Assembly: GCF_042680605.1 (NCBI RefSeq)
Contig: NZ_JBHUEE010000002.1
Location: 558,001-622,000 of the forward strand
Source: Allobogoriella deserti
Lineage (GTDB): Bacteria > Actinomycetota > Actinomycetes > Actinomycetales > Actinomycetaceae
Direction: 5' to 3'
Length of the DNA: 64,000 nt
Shown: piece after piece, positions 14,936 through 25,309 of the stretch
Layout of the letters: every line of letters begins with the position of its first letter
Numbering within the stretch: position 1 is the stretch's first letter
Notes under the pieces: model-generated
The model's database searches: none
What the model was told of the DNA's origin: nothing
Seen by the model: the letters and a program-made list of their open reading frames with translations, nothing else
Made by a program: the position numbers and the translations under genes

Positions 14936-17900
14936 CTACTTGTTGCGCTGGCGACTACGGATCATGAGCAGCCCGGCAGCGACGGCAAGCAGCGCGAGGG
15001 TGGCCAGAAGGCCGACGCCGGTGGCGCCCGTGATCGGCAGGCCCGGACCGGGTGGCGGCTCGTCCGGTGGCTCCGTCGGTGGCTGAGGCGTGGGCGGAAC
15101 GTCGGCGGTGTTCGTGACGACGATGGCGACACCGGTGTCGGGGTCGACGGTGAACACTGCGGTGTCGCCGTCGACGGGTTCGCCGTTGACGGTGAGGGTG
15201 ACCTCGCCCCAGTCGACGCCGTCGACGTCGGGCCGGGCGGCGGTCTCGCGGAGCTGAACCTCGGTGCCGGCGGGCAGGTCCTCGACGGTGACGGGCGTGC
15301 CGCCGGCGGTGATGGTCAGCGGCTCCCACGTCTCGCCGCCGTCGGTGGAGTACTCGACCGTGAACTCCGCGTCACCGGGGACCTCACCCGCGGCCCCGCC
15401 GTCCAGGGCCTTGGCGACCGAGAACTGTCCGGGTGCCGGGGCGGCGGTGTTGGTCACCGTGACGGTCGCGGTGGCGCCGGGTTCGACGGTGAGGGTCTGC
15501 GGGTCGATGACCGGCTCGCCCCAGACGACCCCGTCGACCTCGGGCAGCGGGGTGACCTCGCGGAAGGTGACCTCGGTCCCGGCCGGCAGGTCCTCCACGA
15601 CGGTGGGGGTCCCGTCCGCGGTGACCGTGGTGGTCTGCCAGGTCTCGCCACCGTCGGTGGAGTACTCGACGGTGAACTCGGTCTCCGGTGGCACCAGTCC
15701 CGCGGCGTCCCCGGTGACCTCCTTGACCAGCTCGAACCCACCCGGAGCCGGCTGCGCGGTGTTGGTCACCACCACCTCGACCGTCGTGCCCGCGCCGATG
15801 GTGAAGGTCGCCGGTGTCTCGACGGGTTCACCGTCCACGGTCAGGACGGGGTCGCCCCACGTGACACCGTCGATCTCGGGCAGGTCGACCTCGGTGACGG
15901 CGACCTCGGTGCCGGCCGGCAGGTCCTCGGAGGTCGACGGCACGCCCACGGTCACGGTCGCGGTCTGCGGCCCCCCGCCGTCGAGGGCGTACTCGACGGT
16001 GAACTCGGTCCCGTCCGGCACCGCATCCGCGGCCCCACCCTCGACCAGCTTCTCCACAGTGAACCCGCCGGGCGTGTAGTCCGCCGTGTTCGTGGCGACG
16101 ATGGCGGCGCCGGTGTTCGGGCCGATCGGGAACGAGGCGGTCTCGCCCTCGACGGGCTCGCCGTTGACGGTGAGGGTGACCTCGCCCCACTCGACTCCCG
16201 GCACATCCGGTCGGGCGTCGGTCTCGCGGAGTAGGACCTCGGTGCCGGCCGGGAAGTCCGGCGAGGTGACCGGCGCGCCGTCCGCGGTGACGGTCAGCGG
16301 CTCCCACGTCTCCCCGCCGTCGACGGAGTACTCGACCGTGAACTCTGCGTCGCCGGGGACGTCACCGGCCGCGGGCCCGTCCAAGACCTTGGCGACGGCG
16401 AAGTTTCCGGGTGACGGCTGGGCGGTGTTGGTCACCGTGACGGTGGCGGTCGCGCCGGGCTCGACCGTCAAGGACTCCGGCTCGATCACCGGCTCGCCCC
16501 AAGTGACTCCCGGGAGGTCCGGGAGCGGGGCGACCTCACGGAAGGTGACCTCGGTACCGGCGGGCAAGTCCTCGACCGCGGTCGGCGTGCCGTCCGCGGT
16601 GACCGTGGCGGCCTCCCAGGTCTCGCCGCCGTCGACGCTGTACTCGACCGTGAACTCGGTCTCCGGCGGCACCAGGCCGGCGGCGTCCCCGGTGATCTCC
16701 TTGACCAGTTCGAACCCGCCCGGTGCCTGCTGGGCCGTGTTGGTCACCACGACCTGGATAGTCGTGCCGGCCTCGATCGTGAATGTGGCGGTGTCGCCGT
16801 CGACCGGCTCGTCGTCGACGGTGAGGACGACCTCGCCCCACTCGACGCCGTCGATCTCCGGCAGGTCGACCTCAATGACCGTGACCTCGGTCCCGGCCTG
16901 CAGCTCGGGCGAGGTCCACGGCTCACCCACCGTCACGGTCTGGCTGATCGGGTCAAGACCATCGATCGTGTACTCGATGGTGAACTCGGTCCCCTCCGGG
17001 ACCTGGTTCGCCGCCTCGCCCTCGAGCAGCTTCTCGACCGAGAAGTTCCCCGGTGCCGGGTTGGCCGTGTTGGTGACCTCGACGCCGACGGTGGTGCCCG
17101 CGCCGATGGTGAAGGTCGCCGGTGTCTCGGCGGGTTCGCCGTCCACGGTCAGGACCGGGTCACCCCAGGTGACGCCGTCGATCTCGGGCAGGTTGACCTC
17201 GGTGACGGTGACCTCGCTGCCGGCGGGCAGGTCGGGGGAGGTCCACGGCTCACCCACGGTCACGGTCGCGGACTGCGGCTCCCCGCCGTCGACCGTGTAC
17301 TCGATCGTGAACTCCGTGCCCTCCGGGACCTGACCGGCCGCCTCACCCTCGAGCACCTTCTCGACGGAGAAGCTCCCCGGCGCCGGGTTCGCCGTGTTGG
17401 TCACCACGAGCTCGACCGTGCTGTCGGCGCCGATCGTGAACGACGCGGTGTCGCCGTCGACGGGCTCGCCGTCGACCGTGAGCGTCACCTCGCCCCACTC
17501 GACGCCCGGCACGTCGGGCCGCTCATCGGTCTCCCGCAGCAGCACCTCGGTCCCAGCGGGCAGGTCCTCGACCGCGACCGGGGTGCCGTCCGCGGTGACG
17601 GTCAGTGGCTCCCAGGTCTCGCCACCGTCGGTGGAGTACTCGACGGTGAACTCCGCGTCACCGGGCACCTCACCGGCGGCCTCGCCGTCCAGGGCCTTGG
17701 CCACCGAGAAGCCCCCGGGCAGGTACTCCGCCGCGTTGGTCACGACCACCGCGACGCCGGTGTTCGACCCGATGGTGAAGCTCGCCGGGCTCTCGACGGG
17801 TTCGCCGTTGACGGTGAGGGTGACCTCGCCCCACTCCACGCCGTCGATGTCGGGTCGCTCATCGGTTTCGCGGAGCTGGACCTCGGTGCCGGCGGGCAGG

Positions 17901-20900
17901 TCCTCGACGGTGACGGGGGTGCCGTCGGCGGTGATGGTCAGTGGCTGCCAGGTCTGGCCGCCGTCGGTGGAGTACTCGACGGTGAACTCCGCGTCACCGG
18001 GGACCTCGCCGGCGGCCTCGCCGTCGAGGGCCTTGGCGACCGAGAACTGTCCGGGTGCCGGGGCGGCGGTGTTGGTCACCGTGACCGTGGCGGTGGCGCC
18101 GGGTTCGACGGTGAGGGTCTGCGGGTCGATGACCGGCTCGCCCCAGACGACCCCGTCGACCTCGGGCAGCGGGGTGACCTCGCGGAAGGTGACCTCGGTC
18201 CCGGCCGGCAGGTCCTGCACCACGGTGGGGGTGCCGTCCGCGGTGACCGTCGTGGTCTCCCACGTCTGGCCGCCGTCGGTGGAGTACTCGACGGTGAACT
18301 CGGTCTCCGGTGGCACCAGTCCCGCGGCGTCCCCGGTGACCTCCTTGACCAGCTCGAACCCACCCGGAGCCGGCTGCGCGGTGTTGGTCACCACCACCTC
18401 GACCGTGGTCCCCGCGCCCACCGTGAACGACGCGGTGTCGCCGTCGACCGGCTCGCCGTCGACCGTGAGCGACACCTCGCCCCACTCGACGCCGTCGATG
18501 TCGGGCCGCTCATCGGTCTCCCGGACCAGGACCTCGGTCCCGGCGGGCAGCTGCGGTGCGGTGACCGGCGTCCCGTCCGCGCGCACCGTCAGCGGGTTCC
18601 AGGTCTCTCCGCCGTCGGTGGAGTACTCGAGCGTGAACTCGGCGTCGTCCGGAACCTGGCCGGCCGCTTCGCCGTCCACCGCCTTGGCGACCGTGAAGGT
18701 CCCGGGCGACTGCTCCGCCGGGTTCGTCACCACGATCTCGACGGTCGTGTCCGCGTCCACCGTGAACGTCGCCGTCGTGCCGTTGATCGGCATGCCGTCG
18801 ACGCTGAGACGCACCTCGCCCCAGGTCACCCCGGGAACGTCCGGCCGTGCCACGGTCTCCCGGACCATCACCTGGGTGCCGGCCGGGATGTCGGGGGAGG
18901 TGACCGGGGTGCCGTCCGCGGTGACCCGCAGCTCTGCCCAGGTCTCCCCACCGTCGATGGAGTACTCGACGACGAACGTCGCGTCACCCGGCACGTCACC
19001 GGCCGCTCCGCCGGTGACCGACTTCGCCACGGTGAAGTTGCCGGGCGCCTCCTCGGCCGTGTTGGTGATCTCGACGCCGACGGTGGTCCCTGCCCCGACG
19101 GTGAACGTGGCCGGCGTCTCTGCGGCCTGGCCGTCGACGGTCAGGGCAGGTTCGCCCCACATCACGCCCTCGACGTCGGGCAGGTCGACCTCGGTGACGG
19201 TGACCTCACTGCCGGCGGGCAGGTCGGGGGAGGTCCACGGCTCGCCCACGGTCACGGTGGCGGTCTGCGGCTCTCCGCCGTCGACCGTGTACTCGATCGT
19301 GAACTCCGTGCCGTCGGGCACGTCGCCGGCGCCGTTGCCCTCCAGCAGCTTCTCGACGGTGAAGTTGCCGGGCTGGTACTCCGCGGTGTTCGTCGCGACG
19401 AGCTCGACGACGGTGTCCGGGCCGATGGTGAACGACGCGGTGTCGCCGTCGACCGGCTCACCGTCGACCGTGAGCGTCACCTCGCCCCACTGCACCCCCG
19501 GCACGTCGGGCCGCTGATCGGTCTCCCGCAGCAGGACCTCGGTCCCCGCCGGGATCTGACCGGAGGACACGGGCACCCCGTCGGCCCCCACGGTGAGGGT
19601 CTCCCACGTCTCCCCACCGTCGATGGAGTACTCGACCGTGAACGCGGCGCTGAGCGGCACGTCCCCGGCGGCCTCGCCGTCCAGGGCCTTCGCCACGGTG
19701 AACTCGCCGGGAGCGTCGTTCGCCGTGTTGGTCATCGTGATCTCGGCGGTCGTGCCGGCGCCCACCGTGAGCGACTCCGGCGAGACCACCGGCGTGCCCC
19801 ACTCGACCCCGGGCACCTCCGGCAGCGGCCCCTCCCGCAGCAGCACCTCGGTCCCGGCCGGGAACTCCCCGGAGGTGACCAGCTGGCCGAGCGGCACCGT
19901 CAGCGGGTTCCAGGTCTCGCCGCCGTCGACCGAGTACTCGAGCACGAACTCGGTGCCGTCCGGCACCTGGTCGGCGGCCTCGCCCTCCAGGACCTTCTCG
20001 ACCGCGAAGTTCCCGGGTGCGTACCGGGCGGTGTTGGTGACGCCGACGGACACGCCGGTGTCCGCACCGACCGTGAAGGTGACCGAGTCGCCCTCCTGCG
20101 GCACACCGTCGACCGACAGGATCACCTCGCCCCAGACGATGCCTGGGATGTCGGGCAGCGACACCTCGGTCACCGTCACCTCGGCACCGGCAGGGACGTC
20201 CTCGATCGTCACGGACTCGCCGACGGGCACGGAGATCTCAACCGGCTCTCCGCCGTCGACCGTGTACTCGACGGTGAACTCCGTCCCCGGCGGCACGTCA
20301 CCGGCCGCAGGGCCCTGCAGGGTCTTGGTGACCGTGAACTGCCCCGGCGCCGGCGTGGCCGTGTTGAGCATGACGATCGCCGGGCTGGGCTCGTCCGCCC
20401 CGGTGATCGTGATCGTCGCGGGCGAGTCGACCGGCTCGCCGTCGACGAAGAGCTGCGGGTCGCCCCACACGACGCCCGGGACCTCGGGCAGCGGTTCCAC
20501 CTCGCGGATCAGGACCTCGGTCCCGATCGGGAACTCCTCGGACGGCGAGACGATCTCGCCCAGCGGCACGTCGAGCTGGGTCCACGTCTCGCCGCCGTCG
20601 GTGGAGTACTCGAACGCGAACGTCGGGTCGGCTGCGCCGGCCACACCGGCGGCCCCGCCGATGATGGCCTTCCGCACGGAGAAGGTGCCCGGGTCCGGCA
20701 CGGCGGTGTTCTCCAGGCCGAGGGAGACCGTGGCACCGGCACCGACCGTGAAGGTCACCGGTCCGGGCTGCGGTGCGCCGCCCCCGACGGTGAACACAGG
20801 TGTCCCCCAGTCGACGTTCGGCACGTCCGGCATCGGGCCCTCGCGGACCGTCACCCGGGTCCCGGCGGGCAGGTCGCCGGGCGGTGAGACGGTCTCGCCG

Positions 20901-23900
20901 TAAGGGACCTCGAGGGTCTGCCACGAGTCGGGGTCGCCCGGCGTGGTGGTCCACTCGACCACGAACGTGGTGCCGGGCGGCACGTCGCCGGCCGCACCGC
21001 CGGCGACGGTCTTGGAGACCTGCCAGTCGCCCGGCGCCGGGTTCGCGACGTTCTCCAGGGTCAGCTGGACGCCGGTCTCACCCTCGGTGACGGTGAACGT
21101 CGCGCACCCGGTCTCGGGGTCGAACGTCACGCCCTCGCCGGAGATGGTCGGCTCGCCCCACGCGACGCCGGCCGGCGGCGGGGGCAGGTCGATCTCGCAC
21201 AGCAGCACCTCGGTCCCCACCGGCAGGGTGGGGGAGACGGCGGGGGCCGGGGTGCCGTCGCCGTCGGCGTCGTACGGCACCACCAGATCGACCCAGGTCT
21301 CGCCGCCGTCGACGGAGTACTGCGCGGTGAAGCTGGTGCCGTCGGGCACCTGGCCCGCGGCCTCGCCGGTCACCGTCTTGGTGACGGAGAACGTGCCCGC
21401 GGTGAGCGTGTTGGTGACCTGCACGCGGACCGGCGTGGCCTCCGCGTCGCCGTCGACCAGCTCGATCGGCCCCGTCGGGGTGTAGGTGACCTCCTCGACG
21501 GCGTCGCTCGCCACCTCGGTGACCTCCACCGTGGAGCCGAGAGGGAACCAGGCGACGGCGGGCGGGACGGTGCCGTCCTCGCCGATCCGCACCGTCAGGA
21601 CGCCGTCGGCGATGCCGTTCGGATCCGCATCGGTGACCAGGTCGGCGTTCCGTTCGTACGCGGCAAGATCCTCGAAGGTGAACGCCGCGTCGGGGTCAGG
21701 ATCGTCCGGCCCGACGGCGAGTCCGCGGAAGTCCTGCGTGTTGAGAGTGATGTCGAACGTCATCCCCGGCGCGCCGGCGCCGCCCTCGGGGTCGATGAGC
21801 TTCTCGACCTGCAGCGGCGCGTACGCCACGTACGCGGCGTCGATCGAGTGGTCGTTCCTGCCGGCGCCGCCGAGCGTGAAGGTGTACTCGCCGTTCTCGG
21901 TGTCGGGGTTGGAGTCGGTCCGGTCCGGGTCCACGGGCGGGTCGGGCTCGAGCGCAGGGGTCACCTGCTGGCGCGTCGCCACGCCGTCGGCGTTGTCGTT
22001 CGGGCCGTGCGGGTTCTCACCCTCCGGCGCCTGCATCTCGGTGAACGGGACGTCCGACCAGGGCGCGGTGACCCGCGTACCCCACAGGTCCACCTCGAGC
22101 CGTCCGTCCTCGGGCTTGACGAACCGGACCGTGTAGTCCTGACCGTGCTCCATCGGCGCGTAGTGGTCCGCGTTCTCCTCGCGCGAGGTGAAGTAGTAGG
22201 TCCCGTCCTCCGCCGTCTGCTGGGTGCCGATGACCTCGCCCGCGGCGTCCACGAGCTCGACCGTCACGCCGGGGATGCCGGGCTCGTCCGCGCTCTGCTG
22301 GCCGTCCTGGTCGGCGTCGAAGGAGACCCGGTTGCCGATCTCCACCGGTGGCGGCACCGCCAGCGCGTCCAGGTCTCCCAGGCCGCCGCCCTTCTGGAAC
22401 GAGTAGTCCGGGTGCTCGGCGTGCCCGGGGTCGTCCGTCAGCTCGACGGCCCGGGTCGGGGCACCGTCCTCCACGCCGAGCCACATCAGCCCTTGCACGC
22501 GGATGTTGACGAGCGGGTCGAACGCCGTCATCGCCAGCTCGGTGGCGCCGGGCAGTCCGAGCACGGCGCCGAGCCCGACCTCCTCGTGGTTCAGGGCTTC
22601 GCTGGAGCCGCGGGCGGAGGCATCCAGCGCCTGGTCGTCGTCGTAGAACTCCCGGCCGCCGGGTCCGGAGTTGTGGTGCTCGGGAGTGGAGTCGAACCGC
22701 TGGGAGGAGGCGCCGTCGAGGCCGACCGCCGTCGAACGGCCCTCGAACTCGTGCACGTACCTGCCCTGGTTGGCGTTCCAGCCGGCGAGGGTGGTGTCAC
22801 CCGAGGAGACGCCCTCGAAGTAGACGTTCGGCGGCGTCCCGTCGGGCTCGTCGGAGTCGGCGGCGCGCTGGATGTTGCCGGCCTGCAGGGCCGTCCGGTC
22901 CATCATCCCGATGGAGAGGAAGCCGGCGCTGTCGAAGCTGAGCGAGGACACCACGGCCTGCGGGTAGGCCTGCACGTAGTGGCCGGAGGACCATGCGGAC
23001 CCCTCGCGGGTGGAGAACCCGACCGACCCGTCCGGGAAGTCGTTCCCGTCGGCGTCGGCGGCATCCCAGGTCCACACGTCGGACCAGGTGTTCCACCGCC
23101 GCACCTGCGGGTTCTCCTGCGCGTACCGGTCGCCCTGGCCGCCCCAGTTGTTGATCGGGTTGCCGCGCGGGTAGCCCTGGTCGATGTCCATGACGGTGGT
23201 CACGTCACCGCCGTCCAGCGCCACCCGGCCCGCGTAGGCGTGGAGGGTCTCGGTGGAGTCGCACTCCGTCCAGTCCGGCGGCTCTGACTCGCGGCGGGAC
23301 AGCGTGGCGCAGTGGCCCGGCTCGGAGCCGGTGTCGCTCCAGCCGACGTACACCTCGTCGTTCCACACCTCGACCGCCCACGGGCGCTCGCTCTCGCTGA
23401 GCCCGAGCGGGATCTGCAGCACGTCCCCGGCGGTGGGCACGAAGTCCGGGTCGTAGCCGGGGCTCGCCGGGTTCGACGGCGAGATGTCGATCCGGTAGAG
23501 GTTCCGGTCCGCCAGGTTCATCACGTAGAGGTACGTGGTGGTCCCGTCGGTCCAGGTGTCGATGCCGCCGATGCCCACCTTGGCCGCGTTCGCGAACGCG
23601 TCGGGATCGGCGAGCTCCTCCGTCGGCCCGGCGAGACCGCGCTCGGCGTTCGACGGCACGGAGCCGACGTCGATCCCGAGGTCGGTGAGGGAGAACCACG
23701 GCTCGGTGTCGCCGCTCGGCCCGATGCCCTCCGCGATCTTGCCGGTGCCCGGGTCGAGGACCTCCGGGATGCGGAAGATGCCGCCGAGAGCCCGTTCGGT
23801 CGACCCGCCCCACCGGTGCTCGGCGAGCCCCGAGATGCGCTTGTACACGGCGGAGACGAGGTAGCTGTTGCTCGACTGCTCGTACGCCGCGCCCCACACG

Positions 23901-25246
23901 GAGCCGACCTCGCCGTAGGTGGCGATGTCGCGCGGCTCCTCCGGCTGGGTCAGCTCGACGGTGCGGGCCTGGCGGAACTGCGGCTCGCCGTCGTAGGCGC
24001 CGCCGGGGACGAAGACGCCGCTCACCGAGCCGGGGTTGCCCGGGCACCAGTCGGGCAGCTGGAAGTTCTCGACGACGTAGGCCCCGGGTCGCGGGTTCGT
24101 GCTCTCGTCGACCGCGGTGTTGGGGTCGTCAGGCACGATCTGCGGGTCGGTGAGCCGCTCGGTCACGGTCAGCGGACCAGGCCAGCACTCGCCGCCGGGG
24201 TAGATCACGCGCACGCTCGGGAACGTCTGCGGCTCGACCGTCACCGTGGGTCCGGTCGGCTCGAGCCCGCCGTAGACGTTCATCTGTGACCACGGCCCTT
24301 GGTCCCAGTAGCCGTTGCCGTTCTCGTCGATGAACGCCACGTCCGATCCCGGCTCGTCCTCGTCCCAGAACCCGTCCTGGTTGAGGTCGTCGTACCAGCG
24401 GTACTCCTCGCCGTCGGGGTTGGTGGGTGCGAGGTTGTCGACGCCCTCGTCGTAGGCGTCGTTCTTGTTGAGGTCCTGGTACGCGTGGACCTCCTGGGAG
24501 GTCGACCAGTCCGTCGAGCGGAGCGCGGGGGCGTCCACCACGCTCGGATGCTGGGGGTCGCCGGCGGACTGGATCGAGGTGATGACGTCCAGCGGCTCGG
24601 GGCGGTGGTCCTCCGGGCGCAGCAGCGCGAAGTCGATCTCCTGGTCCCCGGCCTGCGCGAACTGCACGGACGAGCCGTTCTGCGCCCGGTCCACGGCGAA
24701 CCACGACTCGTACCGGGCGGGCGCGTCCGAGTACGTCACCCGCAGCTGGGCGGTCGTCTCGCCCTCCTTGACGAAGGGCACCTCGCCGGTCTGCTCGGTG
24801 AACTCGCCCTCGGTCATGGACCAGGTGCCCTCGGCCTCCCAGACCCACTGGCCCGGGGTGACGGTGGGGTCATTGGGGTCGTTCGGGAACTGCGGCGAGT
24901 CGGGCGGGTCGCCCGGCTGCCAGGTCTGCGTGCGCTGGGTGGTCGTGGTGGCGGAGCGTCCGAGCGCGTCGGTGACGGTCACCGTGACGTTGCCGATGCC
25001 GCGCTCGCGGTAGCCGTCGGAGGCATCGGCGTCGAACTCGCCGTTGCCATCGTTGTCCTCGAACACGCGGCCGCCGGCGATGACGTCCTCGGGCGCGGCC
25101 TCGGCGGGCGTCGTCGTTGTCACCACCGGGACGATGCCCAGCGCGCCGGATACAGCGACCGCGAGGCACACACCTAGCCACCGCCGCACCGTACGGCGGT
25201 GGTGTGCGGATCGGCGGCTCACCGTTGACACACGCGCGCCCGGCAT
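14936..25246 (-). CDS. Giant LPxTG-anchored surface protein with 19 DUF5979-like repeats
   Basis: This is a 3436-residue exported protein. A long signal peptide (hydrophobic core LGVCLAVAVSGALGIVPVV, cleavage near residue 50 after AEA) is followed by a SdrD_B-like segment (GRVFEDNDGNGEFD) and a region of about 800 residues with propeller-like features and Asp-rich turns. A second SdrD_B domain lies near 965-1060 (GNRVSFDADQDGQQSADEPG). From about residue 1280 there are 19 tandem domains of about 109 residues, each starting PGxFxVxKxLxGxAAGxVPxGTEF and ending VTNTA. The C-terminus has a Pro-rich wall-spanning stretch, LPITG, a hydrophobic helix and a basic tail, a sortase signal. No sortase gene is in the window. 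The start is uncertain: ATG 25246 has no good ribosome site. A likely role is adhesion or surface layer. Confidence 0.9.
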   Translation of the reverse strand: MPGARVSTVSRRSAHHRRTVRRWLGVCLAVAVSGALGIVPVVTTTTPAEAAPEDVIAGGRVFEDNDGNGEFDADASDGYRERGIGNVTVTVTDALGRSATTTTQRTQTWQPGDPPDSPQFPNDPNDPTVTPGQWVWEAEGTWSMTEGEFTEQTGEVPFVKEGETTAQLRVTYSDAPARYESWFAVDRAQNGSSVQFAQAGDQEIDFALLRPEDHRPEPLDVITSIQSAGDPQHPSVVDAPALRSTDWSTSQEVHAYQDLNKNDAYDEGVDNLAPTNPDGEEYRWYDDLNQDGFWDEDEPGSDVAFIDENGNGYWDQGPWSQMNVYGGLEPTGPTVTVEPQTFPSVRVIYPGGECWPGPLTVTERLTDPQIVPDDPNTAVDESTNPRPGAYVVENFQLPDWCPGNPGSVSGVFVPGGAYDGEPQFRQARTVELTQPEEPRDIATYGEVGSVWGAAYEQSSNSYLVSAVYKRISGLAEHRWGGSTERALGGIFRIPEVLDPGTGKIAEGIGPSGDTEPWFSLTDLGIDVGSVPSNAERGLAGPTEELADPDAFANAAKVGIGGIDTWTDGTTTYLYVMNLADRNLYRIDISPSNPASPGYDPDFVPTAGDVLQIPLGLSESERPWAVEVWNDEVYVGWSDTGSEPGHCATLSRRESEPPDWTECDSTETLHAYAGRVALDGGDVTTVMDIDQGYPRGNPINNWGGQGDRYAQENPQVRRWNTWSDVWTWDAADADGNDFPDGSVGFSTREGSAWSSGHYVQAYPQAVVSSLSFDSAGFLSIGMMDRTALQAGNIQRAADSDEPDGTPPNVYFEGVSSGDTTLAGWNANQGRYVHEFEGRSTAVGLDGASSQRFDSTPEHHNSGPGGREFYDDDQALDASARGSSEALNHEEVGLGAVLGLPGATELAMTAFDPLVNIRVQGLMWLGVEDGAPTRAVELTDDPGHAEHPDYSFQKGGGLGDLDALAVPPPVEIGNRVSFDADQDGQQSADEPGIPGVTVELVDAAGEVIGTQQTAEDGTYYFTSREENADHYAPMEHGQDYTVRFVKPEDGRLEVDLWGTRVTAPWSDVPFTEMQAPEGENPHGPNDNADGVATRQQVTPALEPDPPVDPDRTDSNPDTENGEYTFTLGGAGRNDHSIDAAYVAYAPLQVEKLIDPEGGAGAPGMTFDITLNTQDFRGLAVGPDDPDPDAAFTFEDLAAYERNADLVTDADPNGIADGVLTVRIGEDGTVPPAVAWFPLGSTVEVTEVASDAVEEVTYTPTGPIELVDGDAEATPVRVQVTNTLTAGTFSVTKTVTGEAAGQVPDGTSFTAQYSVDGGETWVDLVVPYDADGDGTPAPAVSPTLPVGTEVLLCEIDLPPPPAGVAWGEPTISGEGVTFDPETGCATFTVTEGETGVQLTLENVANPAPGDWQVSKTVAGGAAGDVPPGTTFVVEWTTTPGDPDSWQTLEVPYGETVSPPGDLPAGTRVTVREGPMPDVPNVDWGTPVFTVGGGAPQPGPVTFTVGAGATVSLGLENTAVPDPGTFSVRKAIIGGAAGVAGAADPTFAFEYSTDGGETWTQLDVPLGEIVSPSEEFPIGTEVLIREVEPLPEVPGVVWGDPQLFVDGEPVDSPATITITGADEPSPAIVMLNTATPAPGQFTVTKTLQGPAAGDVPPGTEFTVEYTVDGGEPVEISVPVGESVTIEDVPAGAEVTVTEVSLPDIPGIVWGEVILSVDGVPQEGDSVTFTVGADTGVSVGVTNTARYAPGNFAVEKVLEGEAADQVPDGTEFVLEYSVDGGETWNPLTVPLGQLVTSGEFPAGTEVLLREGPLPEVPGVEWGTPVVSPESLTVGAGTTAEITMTNTANDAPGEFTVAKALDGEAAGDVPLSAAFTVEYSIDGGETWETLTVGADGVPVSSGQIPAGTEVLLRETDQRPDVPGVQWGEVTLTVDGEPVDGDTASFTIGPDTVVELVATNTAEYQPGNFTVEKLLEGNGAGDVPDGTEFTIEYTVDGGEPQTATVTVGEPWTSPDLPAGSEVTVTEVDLPDVEGVMWGEPALTVDGQAAETPATFTVGAGTTVGVEITNTAEEAPGNFTVAKSVTGGAAGDVPGDATFVVEYSIDGGETWAELRVTADGTPVTSPDIPAGTQVMVRETVARPDVPGVTWGEVRLSVDGMPINGTTATFTVDADTTVEIVVTNPAEQSPGTFTVAKAVDGEAAGQVPDDAEFTLEYSTDGGETWNPLTVRADGTPVTAPQLPAGTEVLVRETDERPDIDGVEWGEVSLTVDGEPVDGDTASFTVGAGTTVEVVVTNTAQPAPGGFELVKEVTGDAAGLVPPETEFTVEYSTDGGQTWETTTVTADGTPTVVQDLPAGTEVTFREVTPLPEVDGVVWGEPVIDPQTLTVEPGATATVTVTNTAAPAPGQFSVAKALDGEAAGEVPGDAEFTVEYSTDGGQTWQPLTITADGTPVTVEDLPAGTEVQLRETDERPDIDGVEWGEVTLTVNGEPVESPASFTIGSNTGVAVVVTNAAEYLPGGFSVAKALDGEAAGEVPGDAEFTVEYSTDGGETWEPLTVTADGTPVAVEDLPAGTEVLLRETDERPDVPGVEWGEVTLTVDGEPVDGDTASFTIGADSTVELVVTNTANPAPGSFSVEKVLEGEAAGQVPEGTEFTIEYTVDGGEPQSATVTVGEPWTSPDLPAGSEVTVTEVNLPEIDGVTWGDPVLTVDGEPAETPATFTIGAGTTVGVEVTNTANPAPGNFSVEKLLEGEAANQVPEGTEFTIEYTIDGLDPISQTVTVGEPWTSPELQAGTEVTVIEVDLPEIDGVEWGEVVLTVDDEPVDGDTATFTIEAGTTIQVVVTNTAQQAPGGFELVKEITGDAAGLVPPETEFTVEYSVDGGETWEAATVTADGTPTAVEDLPAGTEVTFREVAPLPDLPGVTWGEPVIEPESLTVEPGATATVTVTNTAQPSPGNFAVAKVLDGPAAGDVPGDAEFTVEYSVDGGETWEPLTVTADGAPVTSPDFPAGTEVLLRETDARPDVPGVEWGEVTLTVNGEPVEGETASFPIGPNTGAAIVATNTADYTPGGFTVEKLVEGGAADAVPDGTEFTVEYALDGGGPQTATVTVGVPSTSEDLPAGTEVAVTEVDLPEIDGVTWGDPVLTVDGEPVETPATFTIGAGTTVEVVVTNTAQPAPGGFELVKEVTGDAAGLVPPETEFTVEYSTDGGETWQTTTVTADGTPTVVEDLPAGTEVTFREVTPLPEVDGVVWGEPVIDPQTLTVEPGATATVTVTNTAAPAPGQFSVAKALDGGAAGEVPGDAEFTVEYSTDGGETWEPLTITAGGTPVTVEDLPAGTEVQLRETAARPDVDGVDWGEVTLTVNGEPVDGDTAVFTVDPDTGVAIVVTNTADVPPTPQPPTEPPDEPPPGPGLPITGATGVGLLATLALLAVAAGLLMIRSRQRNK
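15110..21420 (-). repeat. Tandem array of 19 about 327-bp coding repeats
   Basis: Nineteen successive DUF5979-like units are encoded here. They fall into subtypes by the K-x-V opening: AKALDGEAAG, EKxLEGEAA and VKEVTGDAAGLVPPETEF. The three VKE-type units (domains 10, 15 and 18) are each followed by an AK-type unit. Bases 15421-15780 and 18043-18402 are almost identical, 2622 bp apart, which equals eight repeat units. Confidence 0.9.
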
Positions 25247-25309
25247 CTGTCTCGCACGTGCCTGCCCTCCTGCGGCCTATGGTGCCCGGACGGCGGAGAG
25301 GGACCGCCA

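Noticed and set aside
15110..21420. Regular repeats that might suggest a CRISPR array
   Set aside because: The period is about 327 bp, the repeats are coding and divergent, and there are no spacers or cas genes.
14879..24289. Long plus-strand open frames opposite the giant surface gene
   Set aside because: They are Val/Gly/Arg- or Ser/Thr-rich mirror translations of the repeat-encoding minus strand. The minus strand has clear domains, a signal peptide and an LPxTG end.
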